Shown: one piece after another, positions 26,172 through 34,611 of the stretch
Position numbering within the stretch: position 1 is the stretch's first letter
Layout of the letters: each line of letters starts with the position of its first letter
Position numbers and translations under genes: made by a program
The notes under the pieces: model-generated
The model's database searches: none
What the model was told of the DNA's origin: nothing
Seen by the model: the letters and a program-made list of their open reading frames with translations, nothing else
DNA from: Planctomycetota bacterium
Lineage (GTDB): Bacteria; Planctomycetota; UBA1135; GCA-002686595
DNA: 64,000 nt
NCBI GenBank assembly: GCA_016709875.1
Contig: JADJLZ010000009.1
Span: forward strand, 62,001-126,000
Direction: 5' to 3'

Positions 26172-27999
26172 TCAGGTCGTCGGCCGCGGCTCGCGCAGGC
26201 AGGCGGCGAAGAATCCGTCCGTTCCGTGCACGTGCGGCAGGAGCTTCAGGTAGCGGCCGTCGCTCGTGCAGACGCGGTCGGCGAGCTCGCCGCCGAGGAT
26301 CTCGCGCGCGGGCACGAGTTGCATGCCGTCGGCGACCAGCTGCTCGACGATGGCCTCGTTTTCGGCGCGCAGCAGCGTGCAGGTGGCGTAGATCAAGCGC
26401 CCACCGGGCGCGAGGTAGCGCCGCGCGTCGCGCGCGATCGCGAGTTGCTCCTTGGGCAGCCGGTCGAGGGCGCGCACGTCGAGCCGCCGCAGCAGGTCGG
26501 GCTTGCGGCGCAGCACGCCCACGCCGCTGCAGGGCGCGTCGACGAGCACGCGGTCGGCCTTGCCCAGCGCGGCGGCGAGTTCGGCCACCGGCTGCGCGCC
26601 CTCGGCGGGCGCGAGCAGCGGGATGACGTTGAACGCTCCCGCGCGCGCGGCGCGGCGGCGCAGCTCCGTGAGGCGGCGTTCGCTGGTGTCGAGCGCGAGG
26701 ATGCGGCCCTTGTTGTGCATGAAGGCCGAGAGCGCGAGCGTCTTGCCGCCGGCGCCGGCGCAGGCGTCGACGACCAGGCTGCGCCGCGGCGGCGCGACGA
26801 GTGCCGCGGCGAGCTGGCTCGCCTCGTCCTGCAGTTCGAACTCGCCGGCCTCGAACTCGGGCCACTCGAAGACGTTCACGAAGCCGTCGATGCGCACGGC
26901 CGTGTCCGCGTACAAGCCCGGACGAGCAAGCACGCGGCGTTCGACGAGCTTCGCGCGCAGCGTTTCGCGCGTCGTGCGCAGGGTGTTCGCGCGCAGGCAG
27001 ATGGGCGCGCTCTCGCGCAGGGCGGCGGCGAGCGCGTCGGCCGTCTGCGGCTCGAATTCCTCGAGCAGGCGCGCGGAGAGGAAGCGCGGCAGCGAGTGGC
27101 GTTGCGCGAAAGCGCGCACGAGATCGGGCGAGGCGGCGAGTTGCGCGTCGAGCGCGAGGGACGGACTCCCAGTCGACCCAGGGGACCTCGGCGCTGGCGC
27201 GTGCGGGCTGGATCTGGCCGCGCAGGAGCGCGCTCGCCACGTGCAGCGCGAGCGCCTCTTCGCTCTTGGGCCGGTCCTCGAGCGCGAGCGCGAGCGCCGC
27301 GCGGGCGCGCTGCTCGTCCTGCAGCAGCGCCGCGAGCGCGCCGACCAGCGCGCCGCGCGCGCGCACGTCCATCCAGCTCTCGTCGCGGAACAGGTCGCGC
27401 AGCACGGCCGACCAGTGGCCGCCCTCCCCGAGCGCCTCGAGCGCGTGCAGGAGCGGCCGACGCAGCGAGGGATCGACGAGGCCCGAGCGCGCGAAGAGCG
27501 AGCGCAGGCTGACGCGTTGCAGCGCGCCGCCGGAGAACGCTTGCGCGATCGCGCGCAGGCGAGCTTCGTGCGGGCCGAGGCGCCAGACGGCCTCGGGCGC
27601 GAGTTCCTCGATCGGGGCGCCGCGCTCGTTGAGCGGGCAGATGTCGCGCAGCTCGACGAAGTCTCCGCCGCGCTCCTCGACGGTCGCCAGCGGCAGGCCC
27701 TGCGTGCGGCAGACGTGCGGCCGCGCCGCGTAGGCACGGCAGGCGCCTTCCTCGTCGAGGAAGGCGCACGCGCCGACGGCGTGCGGCGTTCCATTTTGGA
27801 GCAGCTCCGGGACCGCGCGACGCAGCGCCTCGGCCTCGACCTCGAAGACCGTCAGCTCGTCGAGGCAGCAGCCCGCGCAGCCGCGCTTGCACTGCAGGCG
27901 CTCGGCATGGCGTGCGGCGAGCTGCGCAGTGCGCGCATCCACCTGCGCCCGGAAGAGCGTGAGCTCCTCCAGCGCCTTCTCGCGCTCGGGTTCGATCAC
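26172..27999 (-). CDS. YkgJ-type cysteine-cluster domain fused to RsmB/NOP-family RNA m5C methyltransferase, apparent frameshift
   Basis: The start is the GTG of VIEPEREKALEEL, 8 nt after the pepA stop. Residues 1-190 carry a zinc/iron-chelating YkgJ-like cluster (CKRGCAGCC, then GACAF ... GACRAY ... HVCRTQG). A helical NusB-like stretch follows, then the SAM-dependent cytosine-C5 methyltransferase core: SLPRFLSARLLEEF, DACAGAGGKT, VDAPCSGVGVLRRKPD and YATCTL, with both catalytic-type cysteines (PCS and TC). The frame shifts near 27158-27160, where a GGG on the plus strand seems one base too long; with GG the junction reads ESVLALDAQLA. No alternative start or stop explains two separate genes. 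It probably methylates 16S rRNA or another RNA; the partner function of the Cys domain is unknown. Confidence 0.82.
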
Positions 28000-28007
28000 G
28001 GGAACTC

Positions 28008-29468
28008 TCAGCGCGTCTCCAGCCAGCGCACCAGCATGCGCGCGCCGACGCCGGAACCGAGCGGGCCGCCGACCCAGTCGCGCGGCGTGCCGCCCCAGGC
28101 GGTGCCCGCGATGTCCAGGTGCGCCCACTCGCGCTCGCCCACGAAGGGCGCGAGGAAGGCTGCGCCGGCGCTCGAGCCCGCGCCCAGATCGCCGCCGGAG
28201 ATGTTCTTCAGGTCGGCGTACTGGCCCTTCATCGCGTCCTTGTGCACGTCGAGCAGCGGCAGCGGCCAGAGGCGCTCGCCCGTTTCCTCGCCCGCGGCGA
28301 GCAGCTCATCGCGCAGCCTGTCGGTCGAGGCGAACATGCCCGAGAGTTCGTGACCCAGCGCGACCACGACGGCGCCGGTGAGCGTCGCCAGGTCGATCAC
28401 GGTGTCGGGCTTGATCTTCGAGTTGACGTAGCAGAGCGCATCGGCGAGCACCAGGCGGCCCTCGGCGTCGGTGTTGAGCACCTCGACCGTCGTGCCGTTC
28501 ATCGCGGTGTGGATGTCGCCGGGCTTGGTCGCCGCTCCGCCGGGCATGTTCTCGCTGCAGGCGCACACGCCGTGGACTTCCCAGGGCACGTCGAGCTTGC
28601 GCAGGGCGTGGAAAGCGCCCAGCACCGCTGCCGCGCCCGACATGTCGTAGCGCATCTCGTCCATCTTGGCCGAGGGCTTGATGCTGATGCCGCCCGAGTC
28701 GAAGGTCAGGCCCTTGCCGACCAGCGCGACGACGCCCTTGGACTTGCCCTTGGGCTTGTAGGAAAGGTGCACGAGGCGCGGCGGCTGGCGCGAGCCCTGC
28801 GCGACGCCGAGCAGGAGGCCCATGCCCATCTTCTTCATGTCCACCTCGTCGAGGATCTGCACCGCGATGCGGCCCGCCTTGGCGAGCGAGCGCGCGGCGG
28901 CGGCGAGGTCGCGCGGCGTGAGCAGGTTCGCGGGACGGTTCTGCAGGTCGCGCGCGAAGGAGTTGGCCTCGGCCAGCACCAGGCCCTTCTCGACGCCCGT
29001 GCCGACGCCCTTCACCGCGGAGAGGATCGTGCAGCTTGCGAGCTTGCGCTCCTTGGGCTTGCTCTTGCCTTCGTCGAAGCGGTACGCGCCCAGGCGCGCG
29101 CCCTCGGCGAGCGCCACGCCGACGCGCTCGGCGCCGAGCGCGTCGCACAGCGACTGCGGCGCGAGCAGCGCGACGCTCTCCGCACCGAGTGCCTCGGCGC
29201 GCTGCACGCTCGCGGCGGCGAAGCGGCGCAGCTTCTCGACATCCAGCTGGGCCTTCTTGCCCAGGCCGTAGAAGAGCACGCGCCGCGCCGGACCGGCGCT
29301 CGCGTCGGCGACGCGCGTCTCCTTCCACTCGCCCTTCACGTCGGTGGTGCCGACCTTCGAGAGCGCGACGCCCTGCGGCGCGTGCGGCTTTTCGCCCTCG
29401 CACAGCGGCAGCGCGAGGAGGTGGGTGTTGGGGACACGGGAGCTGAAGGCTTGAAAGGTGAGCTTCAT
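28008..29468 (-). CDS. pepA: Leucyl aminopeptidase (M17 family)
   Basis: A cytosolic two-metal aminopeptidase that removes N-terminal residues from peptides, forming hexamers in characterised members. The 486 residues have the variable N-terminal domain (1-165) and the conserved catalytic domain: metal and lysine motif LVGKGLTFDSGGISIKPSA, MRYDMSGAAAVLGA, the signature NTDAEGRLVLAD, and the DLATLTGA and G.ERLWPLPL motifs. The length is normal. The gene is followed at 8 nt by the fused methyltransferase gene and preceded by ETF-QO, all on the minus strand. Confidence 0.96.
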   Translation of the reverse strand: MKLTFQAFSSRVPNTHLLALPLCEGEKPHAPQGVALSKVGTTDVKGEWKETRVADASAGPARRVLFYGLGKKAQLDVEKLRRFAAASVQRAEALGAESVALLAPQSLCDALGAERVGVALAEGARLGAYRFDEGKSKPKERKLASCTILSAVKGVGTGVEKGLVLAEANSFARDLQNRPANLLTPRDLAAAARSLAKAGRIAVQILDEVDMKKMGMGLLLGVAQGSRQPPRLVHLSYKPKGKSKGVVALVGKGLTFDSGGISIKPSAKMDEMRYDMSGAAAVLGAFHALRKLDVPWEVHGVCACSENMPGGAATKPGDIHTAMNGTTVEVLNTDAEGRLVLADALCYVNSKIKPDTVIDLATLTGAVVVALGHELSGMFASTDRLRDELLAAGEETGERLWPLPLLDVHKDAMKGQYADLKNISGGDLGAGSSAGAAFLAPFVGEREWAHLDIAGTAWGGTPRDWVGGPLGSGVGARMLVRWLETR

Positions 29469-29492
29469 GATCGGGAGCTGGAGGCGCGCGCC

Positions 29493-31190
29493 TCACATGT
29501 TCGTGTACTTGGGGCCGCCGCCGCCCTCGGGGACCACCCACTCGATGTTCTCGTAGGGGTCGGCGATGTCGCAGGTCTTGCAGTGCACGCAGTTCGAGAA
29601 GTTGATCGTCGGCGCCTTGGGCTGGCCCTCGGCGGGCCACTCGTAGACGGCCGCGGGACAGAAGTGCTGGCAGGGGTTGCCGAACTCCGCGGTGCAGCGC
29701 TCGACGCAGATCGCGCTGTCCTTCACGAGCAGGTGCGCGGGCTGGTCTTCCTCGTGCACCGTGCCCGAGTGGTAGACATCGGTCAACTTGTCCATCGAGC
29801 CCGCGTCGTCGTAGGCGGGCTTCGCGCTCTTCGAGAAGAGCGCGGGCTGCATCGTCGCGTGGTCAGCCTTGTTGTGCCGGTGCGCGACCAGACCGTGACC
29901 GCCGGTCACCCGTTGGATCGGCGCGTCGAGCATCCCGGCCAGGAGGCCCGACTCGAAGGACTGGCGGAAGTTGCGCACGCCGTAGAGCTCGTCGCGCGCC
30001 CACGAGGCCGAGAACAGGTCCTGGTAGCGCGCGAGCCTGGCGGCCGAGGTGTCGTCGAAGAGCAGCGCCTCGGCGATCGCCTCCGCGGCGAGCATGCCCG
30101 ACTTGATCGCCAGGTGCACACCCTTGAGCGTCGAGGCGTTGAGGAAGCCCGCGCTGTCGCCGACGAGCACGTACGAGTGGCCGTAGAGCCGCGGCATGCA
30201 CCAGTAGCCGCCCTCGGGCACGGTCTTGGCGCCGTAGGAGAGCACCTTGCCGCCCTCGAGGATCTTCTGCATCGCCGGGTGCTGCTTCCAGCGCACGAAG
30301 AGCGCGTGCGGATCGAGCTTGGCGTCGGGGTGGTCCAGGCCGATCACGAATCCGAGCGCCAGACGGTTCTCGGGCAGCCCGTAGATGAACGAGCCGCCGT
30401 AGCCGACCAGGCCGAGCGGATAACCGCCGGTGTGCAGCACGCCGCCGAGCCATTCCGCGCCGCGCGCGGCGGGGATCTCCCAGATCTCCTTCACGCCCGT
30501 GCCGTACATCTGCGGGTTCTTGCCTGCGTCGAGCGCGTGGCGCTTCACGAGGTGCTTGGCGAGGCTGCCGCGCGTGCCCTCGCCGAAGACCGTGGTGCGC
30601 GCGCGCACGTTCATGCCGGGCTGGAAGTTGTCCTTCTTCTCGCCGTGCTTGCCGATGCCGCTGTCGCGCGTGACCACACCCGCGACGCGCTCGTCGCCGC
30701 GCGCGTCCTCGAAGAGGATCTCCGCGGCGGCGAAGCCCGGGTAGACCTGCACGCCGACGGCCTCGGCCTGCTCTTTCATCCAGCCCACGACCTTGTTCAT
30801 CGAGACGATGACGTTGCCGTGGTTCTGGAACTGGGGCGGCACGAGCGGGCCGGTCAGGCGCTTGCTCTTCTGCGGCGTGTAGAGGATCTCGACCGCGTCC
30901 CACTTCACGTCGGACTCGACCGGGCAGCCACGCTCGCGCCAGTCGGGGAACAGCTCCTGCATCCCGCGCGGGTTCATCACGGCACCCGAGAGCGTGTGGT
31001 CGCCGATGTCGGCCGCCTTCTCGAGCACGAGGATCGACTTGTCGGCCATGCCCTGCGCCGCGAGCAAGCGTTGCAGGTGGATCGCGCAGGCGAGGTTGGC
31101 CGCACCCGCGCCGACGAGCAGCACGTCGACCTCGAGCGTTTCGCGCTCGATGCCGGGGAGGTTGAGGGAGTATTGGCGCGGCTGGCTCAT
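29493..31190 (-). CDS. Electron-transfer flavoprotein-ubiquinone oxidoreductase
   Basis: A membrane-associated FAD and 4Fe-4S enzyme that passes electrons from ETF (fatty-acid and amino-acid oxidation) into the quinone pool. The 565-residue protein has the N-terminal FAD motif (VLLVGAGAANLACAIHL), HTLSGAVMNPRG, a GEGTRGSLAK segment, the quinone-binding region and WCMPRLYGHSYVLVGDSAGFLN. A C-terminal ferredoxin-like domain carries cluster cysteines (CVERCTAEFG ... CQHFCP ... NCVHCKTCDIADP) and ends PEGGGGPKY. This matches mitochondrial-type ETF-QO closely. No etfAB genes are adjacent. A TATCCT -10-like box lies at 31221-31226. Confidence 0.95.
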   Translation of the reverse strand: MSQPRQYSLNLPGIERETLEVDVLLVGAGAANLACAIHLQRLLAAQGMADKSILVLEKAADIGDHTLSGAVMNPRGMQELFPDWRERGCPVESDVKWDAVEILYTPQKSKRLTGPLVPPQFQNHGNVIVSMNKVVGWMKEQAEAVGVQVYPGFAAAEILFEDARGDERVAGVVTRDSGIGKHGEKKDNFQPGMNVRARTTVFGEGTRGSLAKHLVKRHALDAGKNPQMYGTGVKEIWEIPAARGAEWLGGVLHTGGYPLGLVGYGGSFIYGLPENRLALGFVIGLDHPDAKLDPHALFVRWKQHPAMQKILEGGKVLSYGAKTVPEGGYWCMPRLYGHSYVLVGDSAGFLNASTLKGVHLAIKSGMLAAEAIAEALLFDDTSAARLARYQDLFSASWARDELYGVRNFRQSFESGLLAGMLDAPIQRVTGGHGLVAHRHNKADHATMQPALFSKSAKPAYDDAGSMDKLTDVYHSGTVHEEDQPAHLLVKDSAICVERCTAEFGNPCQHFCPAAVYEWPAEGQPKAPTINFSNCVHCKTCDIADPYENIEWVVPEGGGGPKYTNM

Positions 31191-31251
31191 GGTCGTCGGG
31201 GGGCGGTGCGCAAGCCGCAGAGGATAGCGTCCGGCGCCGTCCGGGACGACC

Positions 31252-31692
31252 TCAGGACCGATCCCCGATCCAGTGCGCGCCGTCGGCGTAGATCTCCTTC
31301 TTCCACACCGGCAGCGTCCGCTTGAGCTCGTCGATCAGGAACCTGCAGGCCGCGAAGGCCTGCGCGCGGTGCGGGCTCGCGACCGCGATGACGATGCTCG
31401 GCTCTCCGACCTCGACCGTGCCCACGCGGTGCACGACCAGCATGCGCAGGCGCGCCTGCGGCTGCTCGGCGCGGCAGCGCTCGAAAATGCGGCCCATCTC
31501 GGGACCGGTCATGCGCTCGAAGGCCTCGTATTCCAGGCGCAAGACGCGCTGGCCGCGGTTCTCCTCGCGCGTCGTGCCGGTGAAGCCGACGCAGGCGCCG
31601 CAGGCCGGGTGCGCGACGCGCGCCTCGAGCGCCGCGGACTCGAGCGGCTCGGCCGAGAGCTCGAAGACGCCCTGCTCGTAGTCCGCCGCCAC
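31252..31692 (-). CDS. moaE: Molybdopterin synthase catalytic subunit
   Basis: The large subunit of molybdopterin synthase, which inserts sulfur carried by MoaD into precursor Z. The 146-residue protein has family motifs GACVGFTGTTREENRG, LRLEYEAFERM, VHRVGTVEVGE and SPHR..AF.AC...ID.LK...P.WKKE, including the active-site lysine region. It starts 2 nt after the moaD stop, consistent with an obligate MoaD-MoaE pair. The gene run ssb-moaD-moaE is minus-strand; no other molybdenum cofactor genes are in the window. Confidence 0.95.
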   Translation of the reverse strand: MAADYEQGVFELSAEPLESAALEARVAHPACGACVGFTGTTREENRGQRVLRLEYEAFERMTGPEMGRIFERCRAEQPQARLRMLVVHRVGTVEVGEPSIVIAVASPHRAQAFAACRFLIDELKRTLPVWKKEIYADGAHWIGDRS

Positions 31693-31694
31693 GC

Positions 31695-31946
31695 TCAGCC
31701 TCCCGAGACCGGCGGCAGGAGCGCGATCGCATCCTGCGCACCGAGGCGCTGGCCCGCGCGCGCGTACTGGGTACCGACGACCACCGAGACGTGCTCGAGC
31801 GAGCCGAGCTCGGGGTGCGCGCGCCCGAGCGCGGCCTTGAGTTCGTCGACGCCGAGTTCCTCGGGCAGGCCCTCGAGCACGAGCTCCGAACGCCCGGCGC
31901 GCTCGCGCAGCGCGGCGTAGAGCTCGAGCTTCAGTTTCAAGGCCAA
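31695..31946 (-). CDS. moaD: Molybdopterin synthase sulfur-carrier subunit
   Basis: An 83-residue ubiquitin-fold protein that ends in the Gly-Gly needed for thiocarboxylation (LLPPVSGG). The start is taken as TTG at 31946 (LALKLKLELYAALRE), 8 nt after the ssb stop, because no ATG or GTG is available and the beta-grasp domain begins there; a second TTG two codons later is also possible. Longer in-frame extension upstream lies over ssb and is not coding. It is directly followed by moaE. Confidence 0.9.
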   Translation of the reverse strand: MALKLKLELYAALRERAGRSELVLEGLPEELGVDELKAALGRAHPELGSLEHVSVVVGTQYARAGQRLGAQDAIALLPPVSGG

Positions 31947-31953
31947 CCCGCGC

Positions 31954-32406
31954 TCAGAAGGGCGTGTCGTCCTGCGAGGAGTAGCCGGCGTCGGCGGCCT
32001 CCTGCTGGCTGCCACCGCCCATCGGCGCGCCGCGCTCGCCCATCGGCGCGCCGCCTTCGCCGCGACCGCCGCCCGCGCCGACGAACTCCCAGGTGTCGGC
32101 CACGACGTACAGCTTGGAGCGCTTGCCCCCGCCGTTCTTGTCCTCCCACGTGTCCAGGCGCAGCGTGCCCTCGATGAAGGCCGGCTTGCCCTTCGTGTGG
32201 TAGCGCGCGAAGGGCTCGGCGCGCGAGCCGAAGATCGTGATGTCGACGAAGGTGGGCTCTTCCTTCCACTCGCCACTCTGCGCGTCCTTGAAGCGGCGGT
32301 TGACCGCCAGCCCGAACTTGCAGATCGGCATGTTGCTCGAGGTGTAGGTCAACTGGGGATCGCGCGTGAGATTCCCCATCAGGATCACTTTGTTGTAGCT
32401 CGACAT
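31954..32406 (-). CDS. ssb: Single-stranded DNA-binding protein
   Basis: Binds ssDNA during replication, repair and recombination. The 150-residue protein has the OB-fold start MSSYNKVILMGNLTRDPQL, the FGLAVNRR strand and KGKPAFIEGTLRL, a Gly-rich linker (about 110-135) and the acidic tip DDTPF that recruits partner proteins. The ATG is the only start that begins at the OB fold. Upstream a TAGACT -10-like box (32423-32428) and GGAG near the ATG are visible, so this unit has a normal short leader. It is divergent from the PilZ gene. Confidence 0.96.
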   Translation of the reverse strand: MSSYNKVILMGNLTRDPQLTYTSSNMPICKFGLAVNRRFKDAQSGEWKEEPTFVDITIFGSRAEPFARYHTKGKPAFIEGTLRLDTWEDKNGGGKRSKLYVVADTWEFVGAGGGRGEGGAPMGERGAPMGGGSQQEAADAGYSSQDDTPF

Positions 32407-32422
32407 GGTTGCTCCGCGGGGC

Positions 32423-32428
32423 AGTCTA
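32423..32428 (-). promoter_or_regulatory. Putative -10 box of the ssb-moaD-moaE unit
   Basis: Coding-strand GCTAGACT, 16 nt upstream of the ssb ATG with a GGAG ribosome site between. It is identical to the hexamer upstream of tRNA-Leu and of the gene starting at 25854. Confidence 0.5.
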
Positions 32429-32537
32429 GCGACTCGGGGCAGCGAGGGGAATCGCGCGCGGAAGTTGCCCGGACGGGAAGGAGACAAGCGCCAGGCCGCG
32501 AGAGTAGGATGCGCCAGGGAAGGACCCACCCAGCGCG

Positions 32538-32948
32538 ATGTCGATCCACGAATCCAGCACCAAGAAGCCCCTCTCCGGTCCCGAGCGCCGCCGCTGGCTG
32601 CGCGCCGCCTGCGACATGCCGGTCTCGCTCAACCTGGGCGGGAGCCGCTGCGAGGCGCGCCTGCGCGACCTTTCGCGCGCGGGCGTGTGCTTCTTCCTCG
32701 AACGTTCGATCCCGATGATGACGGTGCTCGACCTCGCGCTCGACCTGCGCCTGCCCGCCGGCGTGCGCCGGATCCGCGGCGCGGGCGCGGTCGTGCGCTG
32801 CGAGAAGATCTCCAAGGCGCTCGAGCACTACGAGATCGCGGTCTTCGTGCACGAGATGGCCGAGATCGACCGCAAGGCGATCGAGGAATTCGTCGCCGGC
32901 CTCGGGCCGGAAGCGATCGAGCGCGCGAGCGGGCAACAGGGCGCCTAG
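32538..32948 (+). CDS. PilZ-domain protein (putative c-di-GMP receptor)
   Basis: A 136-residue cytoplasmic protein. PilZ domains bind cyclic di-GMP through an RxxxR motif and a downstream (D/N)xSxxG. Here RRRWLR near residue 18 and DLSRAGVCFF near residue 45 fill these roles, followed by beta-barrel strands (LDLALDLRLP ... GAGAVVRC). It lacks a second domain, so it is probably a stand-alone adaptor. A TAGGAT -10-like box lies at 32505-32510. The stop codon shares CTAG with the convergent nucleotidyltransferase-like gene. Confidence 0.8.
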   Translation: MSIHESSTKKPLSGPERRRWLRAACDMPVSLNLGGSRCEARLRDLSRAGVCFFLERSIPMMTVLDLALDLRLPAGVRRIRGAGAVVRCEKISKALEHYEIAVFVHEMAEIDRKAIEEFVAGLGPEAIERASGQQGA

Positions 32949-33394
32949 GGCGCGGCCTTCGACTCGAGCCACGCCACATCGGCGAGGTCCTTGGGTCTCC
33001 CGGCCGCGCGCTTGTTGGCGAGCAGGTCGTCACGCCCGAGAACCGGGATCTCGAGGCCCGCCAGCTTCACGCGGATCCTGTTCTTCCAGGCCGACTCGAA
33101 CTCGACCCCGTCGATCGCCGTGAGGATGTCGATCCGGTTGGGCGGCACGCCCATCTGGAACACCACGTCGGGATCGCTGAGGTCCGAGAGCTTCAGCCCG
33201 GCGAGCGGCGCGCCGAAGGCGGTCAAGGCCTGCCAGACGAGAAGCGCATTCTGCTTCGTCGGCCGGACCCACAGATCGAGGTCACCCGTCGCGCGCGGAC
33301 GCCCATGCGCGGCGAGCGCGTGCGCGCCGACGACCAGGAACTCAGCTCCCGCGCCGCACAACGCGGCCAACATCTCGCTGAAGTCTCGGTTCAT
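32945..33394 (-). CDS. Nucleotidyltransferase-fold protein (DUF6036/AbiEii-like)
   Basis: A 149-residue protein with a minimal nucleotidyltransferase core: FLVVGAHALAAHGRPRATGDLDLWVRP, where the G(A)xA helix and the DLDLWV metal-binding Asp pair are visible, and a third acidic residue in RIDILTAI. It ends with DLLANKRAAGRPKDLADVAWLE, a motif shared with AbiEii/DUF1814-like toxins. The preceding small ORF on the same strand overlaps it by 53 nt. Such pairs are common in bacterial genomes and may act as toxin-antitoxin or RNA-modifying modules; function is not established here. Confidence 0.75.
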   Translation of the reverse strand: MNRDFSEMLAALCGAGAEFLVVGAHALAAHGRPRATGDLDLWVRPTKQNALLVWQALTAFGAPLAGLKLSDLSDPDVVFQMGVPPNRIDILTAIDGVEFESAWKNRIRVKLAGLEIPVLGRDDLLANKRAAGRPKDLADVAWLESKAAP

Positions 33395-33602
33395 GCGCGA
33401 GGCCTTCCTTGAACGCCCAGGCCTGCAGGGTGAGTTGCCAGACCATCGACATGCGCTCGCCCGGGCTCAGGCTGCGCACGTCGCTCTCGTCCTCGGGATC
33501 GTGCAGACCGCCCTTGTGCGTCGGCCAGTTCGAGCGCGCTCCCGAACTCGGGGACTCGCCCGGCGGCCGGGGGGTGTCGTCTCGCTCGCGATCCACAGCC
33601 AA
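33342..33602 (-). CDS. Small protein partner of the nucleotidyltransferase gene
   Basis: Up to 86 residues; the start is uncertain (TTG at 33602, 3 nt after the prmC stop, or a later GTG or ATG). The conserved part is the C-terminal half: LSPGERMSMVWQLTLQAWAFKEG ... PRLQRDVGRVVR, a pattern typical of short ORFs found just upstream of DUF6036-type nucleotidyltransferase genes. It overlaps that gene by 53 nt, suggesting translational coupling. An antitoxin-like or adaptor role is inference only. Confidence 0.6.
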   Translation of the reverse strand: MAVDRERDDTPRPPGESPSSGARSNWPTHKGGLHDPEDESDVRSLSPGERMSMVWQLTLQAWAFKEGLAHEPRLQRDVGRVVRRGS

Positions 33603-33605
33603 AGC

Positions 33606-34493
33606 CTAGCCCTGCGGAGGCCGCGCGACCAGCACGCGCTGGTGGCCCGCGAGGTCGCGCACGAGCGATGCCTGCCAGCCGAGAGTCTGTGCAAGCGCGA
33701 GCACGCGTTCGCCCTGCTGGTGGCCCAGTTCGACGAGCTGCGCGCCGCCGGGCGCGAGCCACTCGCGGCCGTGCTCGAGCAGTGCGCGCACCCAGAAATC
33801 GGGATCGGAATCGGGCGCGTAGAGCGCGAGCTCGGGCTCGTGCTCGGCGACCTCGGGCGCGAGCAGGGGTTTCTCCGCGCGCATCACGTAGGGCGGGTTC
33901 GACACGATGAGGTCGAAGGGCGCTCGTGCGGGCAAGGTCGCGAGCGCGTCACCCTCGACGAACTCGATCTGCGCCCCCAGCAGCTCCGCGTTGCGCTGTG
34001 CGCACAGGATCGCGGCGGGCGAGACGTCGAAGGCCGCGACGTGCGCGCCCTGGAGTTCGAGGGAGAGCGTGATTGCGATGCAGCCCGAACCGGTGCCGAG
34101 GTCGGCGACGCGCAGTGCGCCGCGCCCGAGCTCCGCCGCGACGCGCCGGGCCTCGTCGACGAGCAGCTCCGTCTCGGGGCGTGGGATCAACACGCCCGGA
34201 CCGACCTTGAAGGTGCGCGTGTAGAACTCGCGCTCGCCGGTGATGTAGGCCAGCGGCTCGCGCTTGCCGCGCCGCACGAGCAGGTCGCGTGCGCGGTCGA
34301 TCTCCGCGCCGCTCACAGGCCGGTCGAGCTGCATGAAGAGCTTGAGCCGGTCGAGCCCGAGCGCGTGCGCGACGAGCAACTCGCCCTCCAGACGCGCCTC
34401 CTCGACGCCCTTGCGAGCGAGGAAGGCGCGCGCCATCGCGAGCATCTCCTGCGCGCTGCGCGGCTGGGTGGGAGTCGGGGGAGTGGCGCTCAT
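33606..34493 (-). CDS. prmC: Peptide chain release factor N5-glutamine methyltransferase
   Basis: Methylates the GGQ glutamine of release factors RF1 and RF2. The 295-residue protein has the N-terminal helical domain (about 20-90) and a SAM methyltransferase domain with VADLGTGSGCIAITL and the substrate motif NPPYV. The start MSATPPTP was preferred over an upstream codon at 34523, as it leaves a normal-length protein. Its substrate gene prfA lies 1.06 kb upstream on the same strand, separated by a PPK2 gene; in many bacteria prfA and prmC are adjacent. Confidence 0.93.
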   Translation of the reverse strand: MSATPPTPTQPRSAQEMLAMARAFLARKGVEEARLEGELLVAHALGLDRLKLFMQLDRPVSGAEIDRARDLLVRRGKREPLAYITGEREFYTRTFKVGPGVLIPRPETELLVDEARRVAAELGRGALRVADLGTGSGCIAITLSLELQGAHVAAFDVSPAAILCAQRNAELLGAQIEFVEGDALATLPARAPFDLIVSNPPYVMRAEKPLLAPEVAEHEPELALYAPDSDPDFWVRALLEHGREWLAPGGAQLVELGHQQGERVLALAQTLGWQASLVRDLAGHQRVLVARPPQG

Positions 34494-34611
34494 GCGTACA
34501 GTTTTTCCATGTTCGGGGCGCAAGCTCCAGGCCCTGGCTGTCTCCCGGGTGGTGAATCCCCAGCGCTGGCTCGACCCGCGCTCCCCGGACTCCGCGGGAA
34601 CGACCCCCGAT

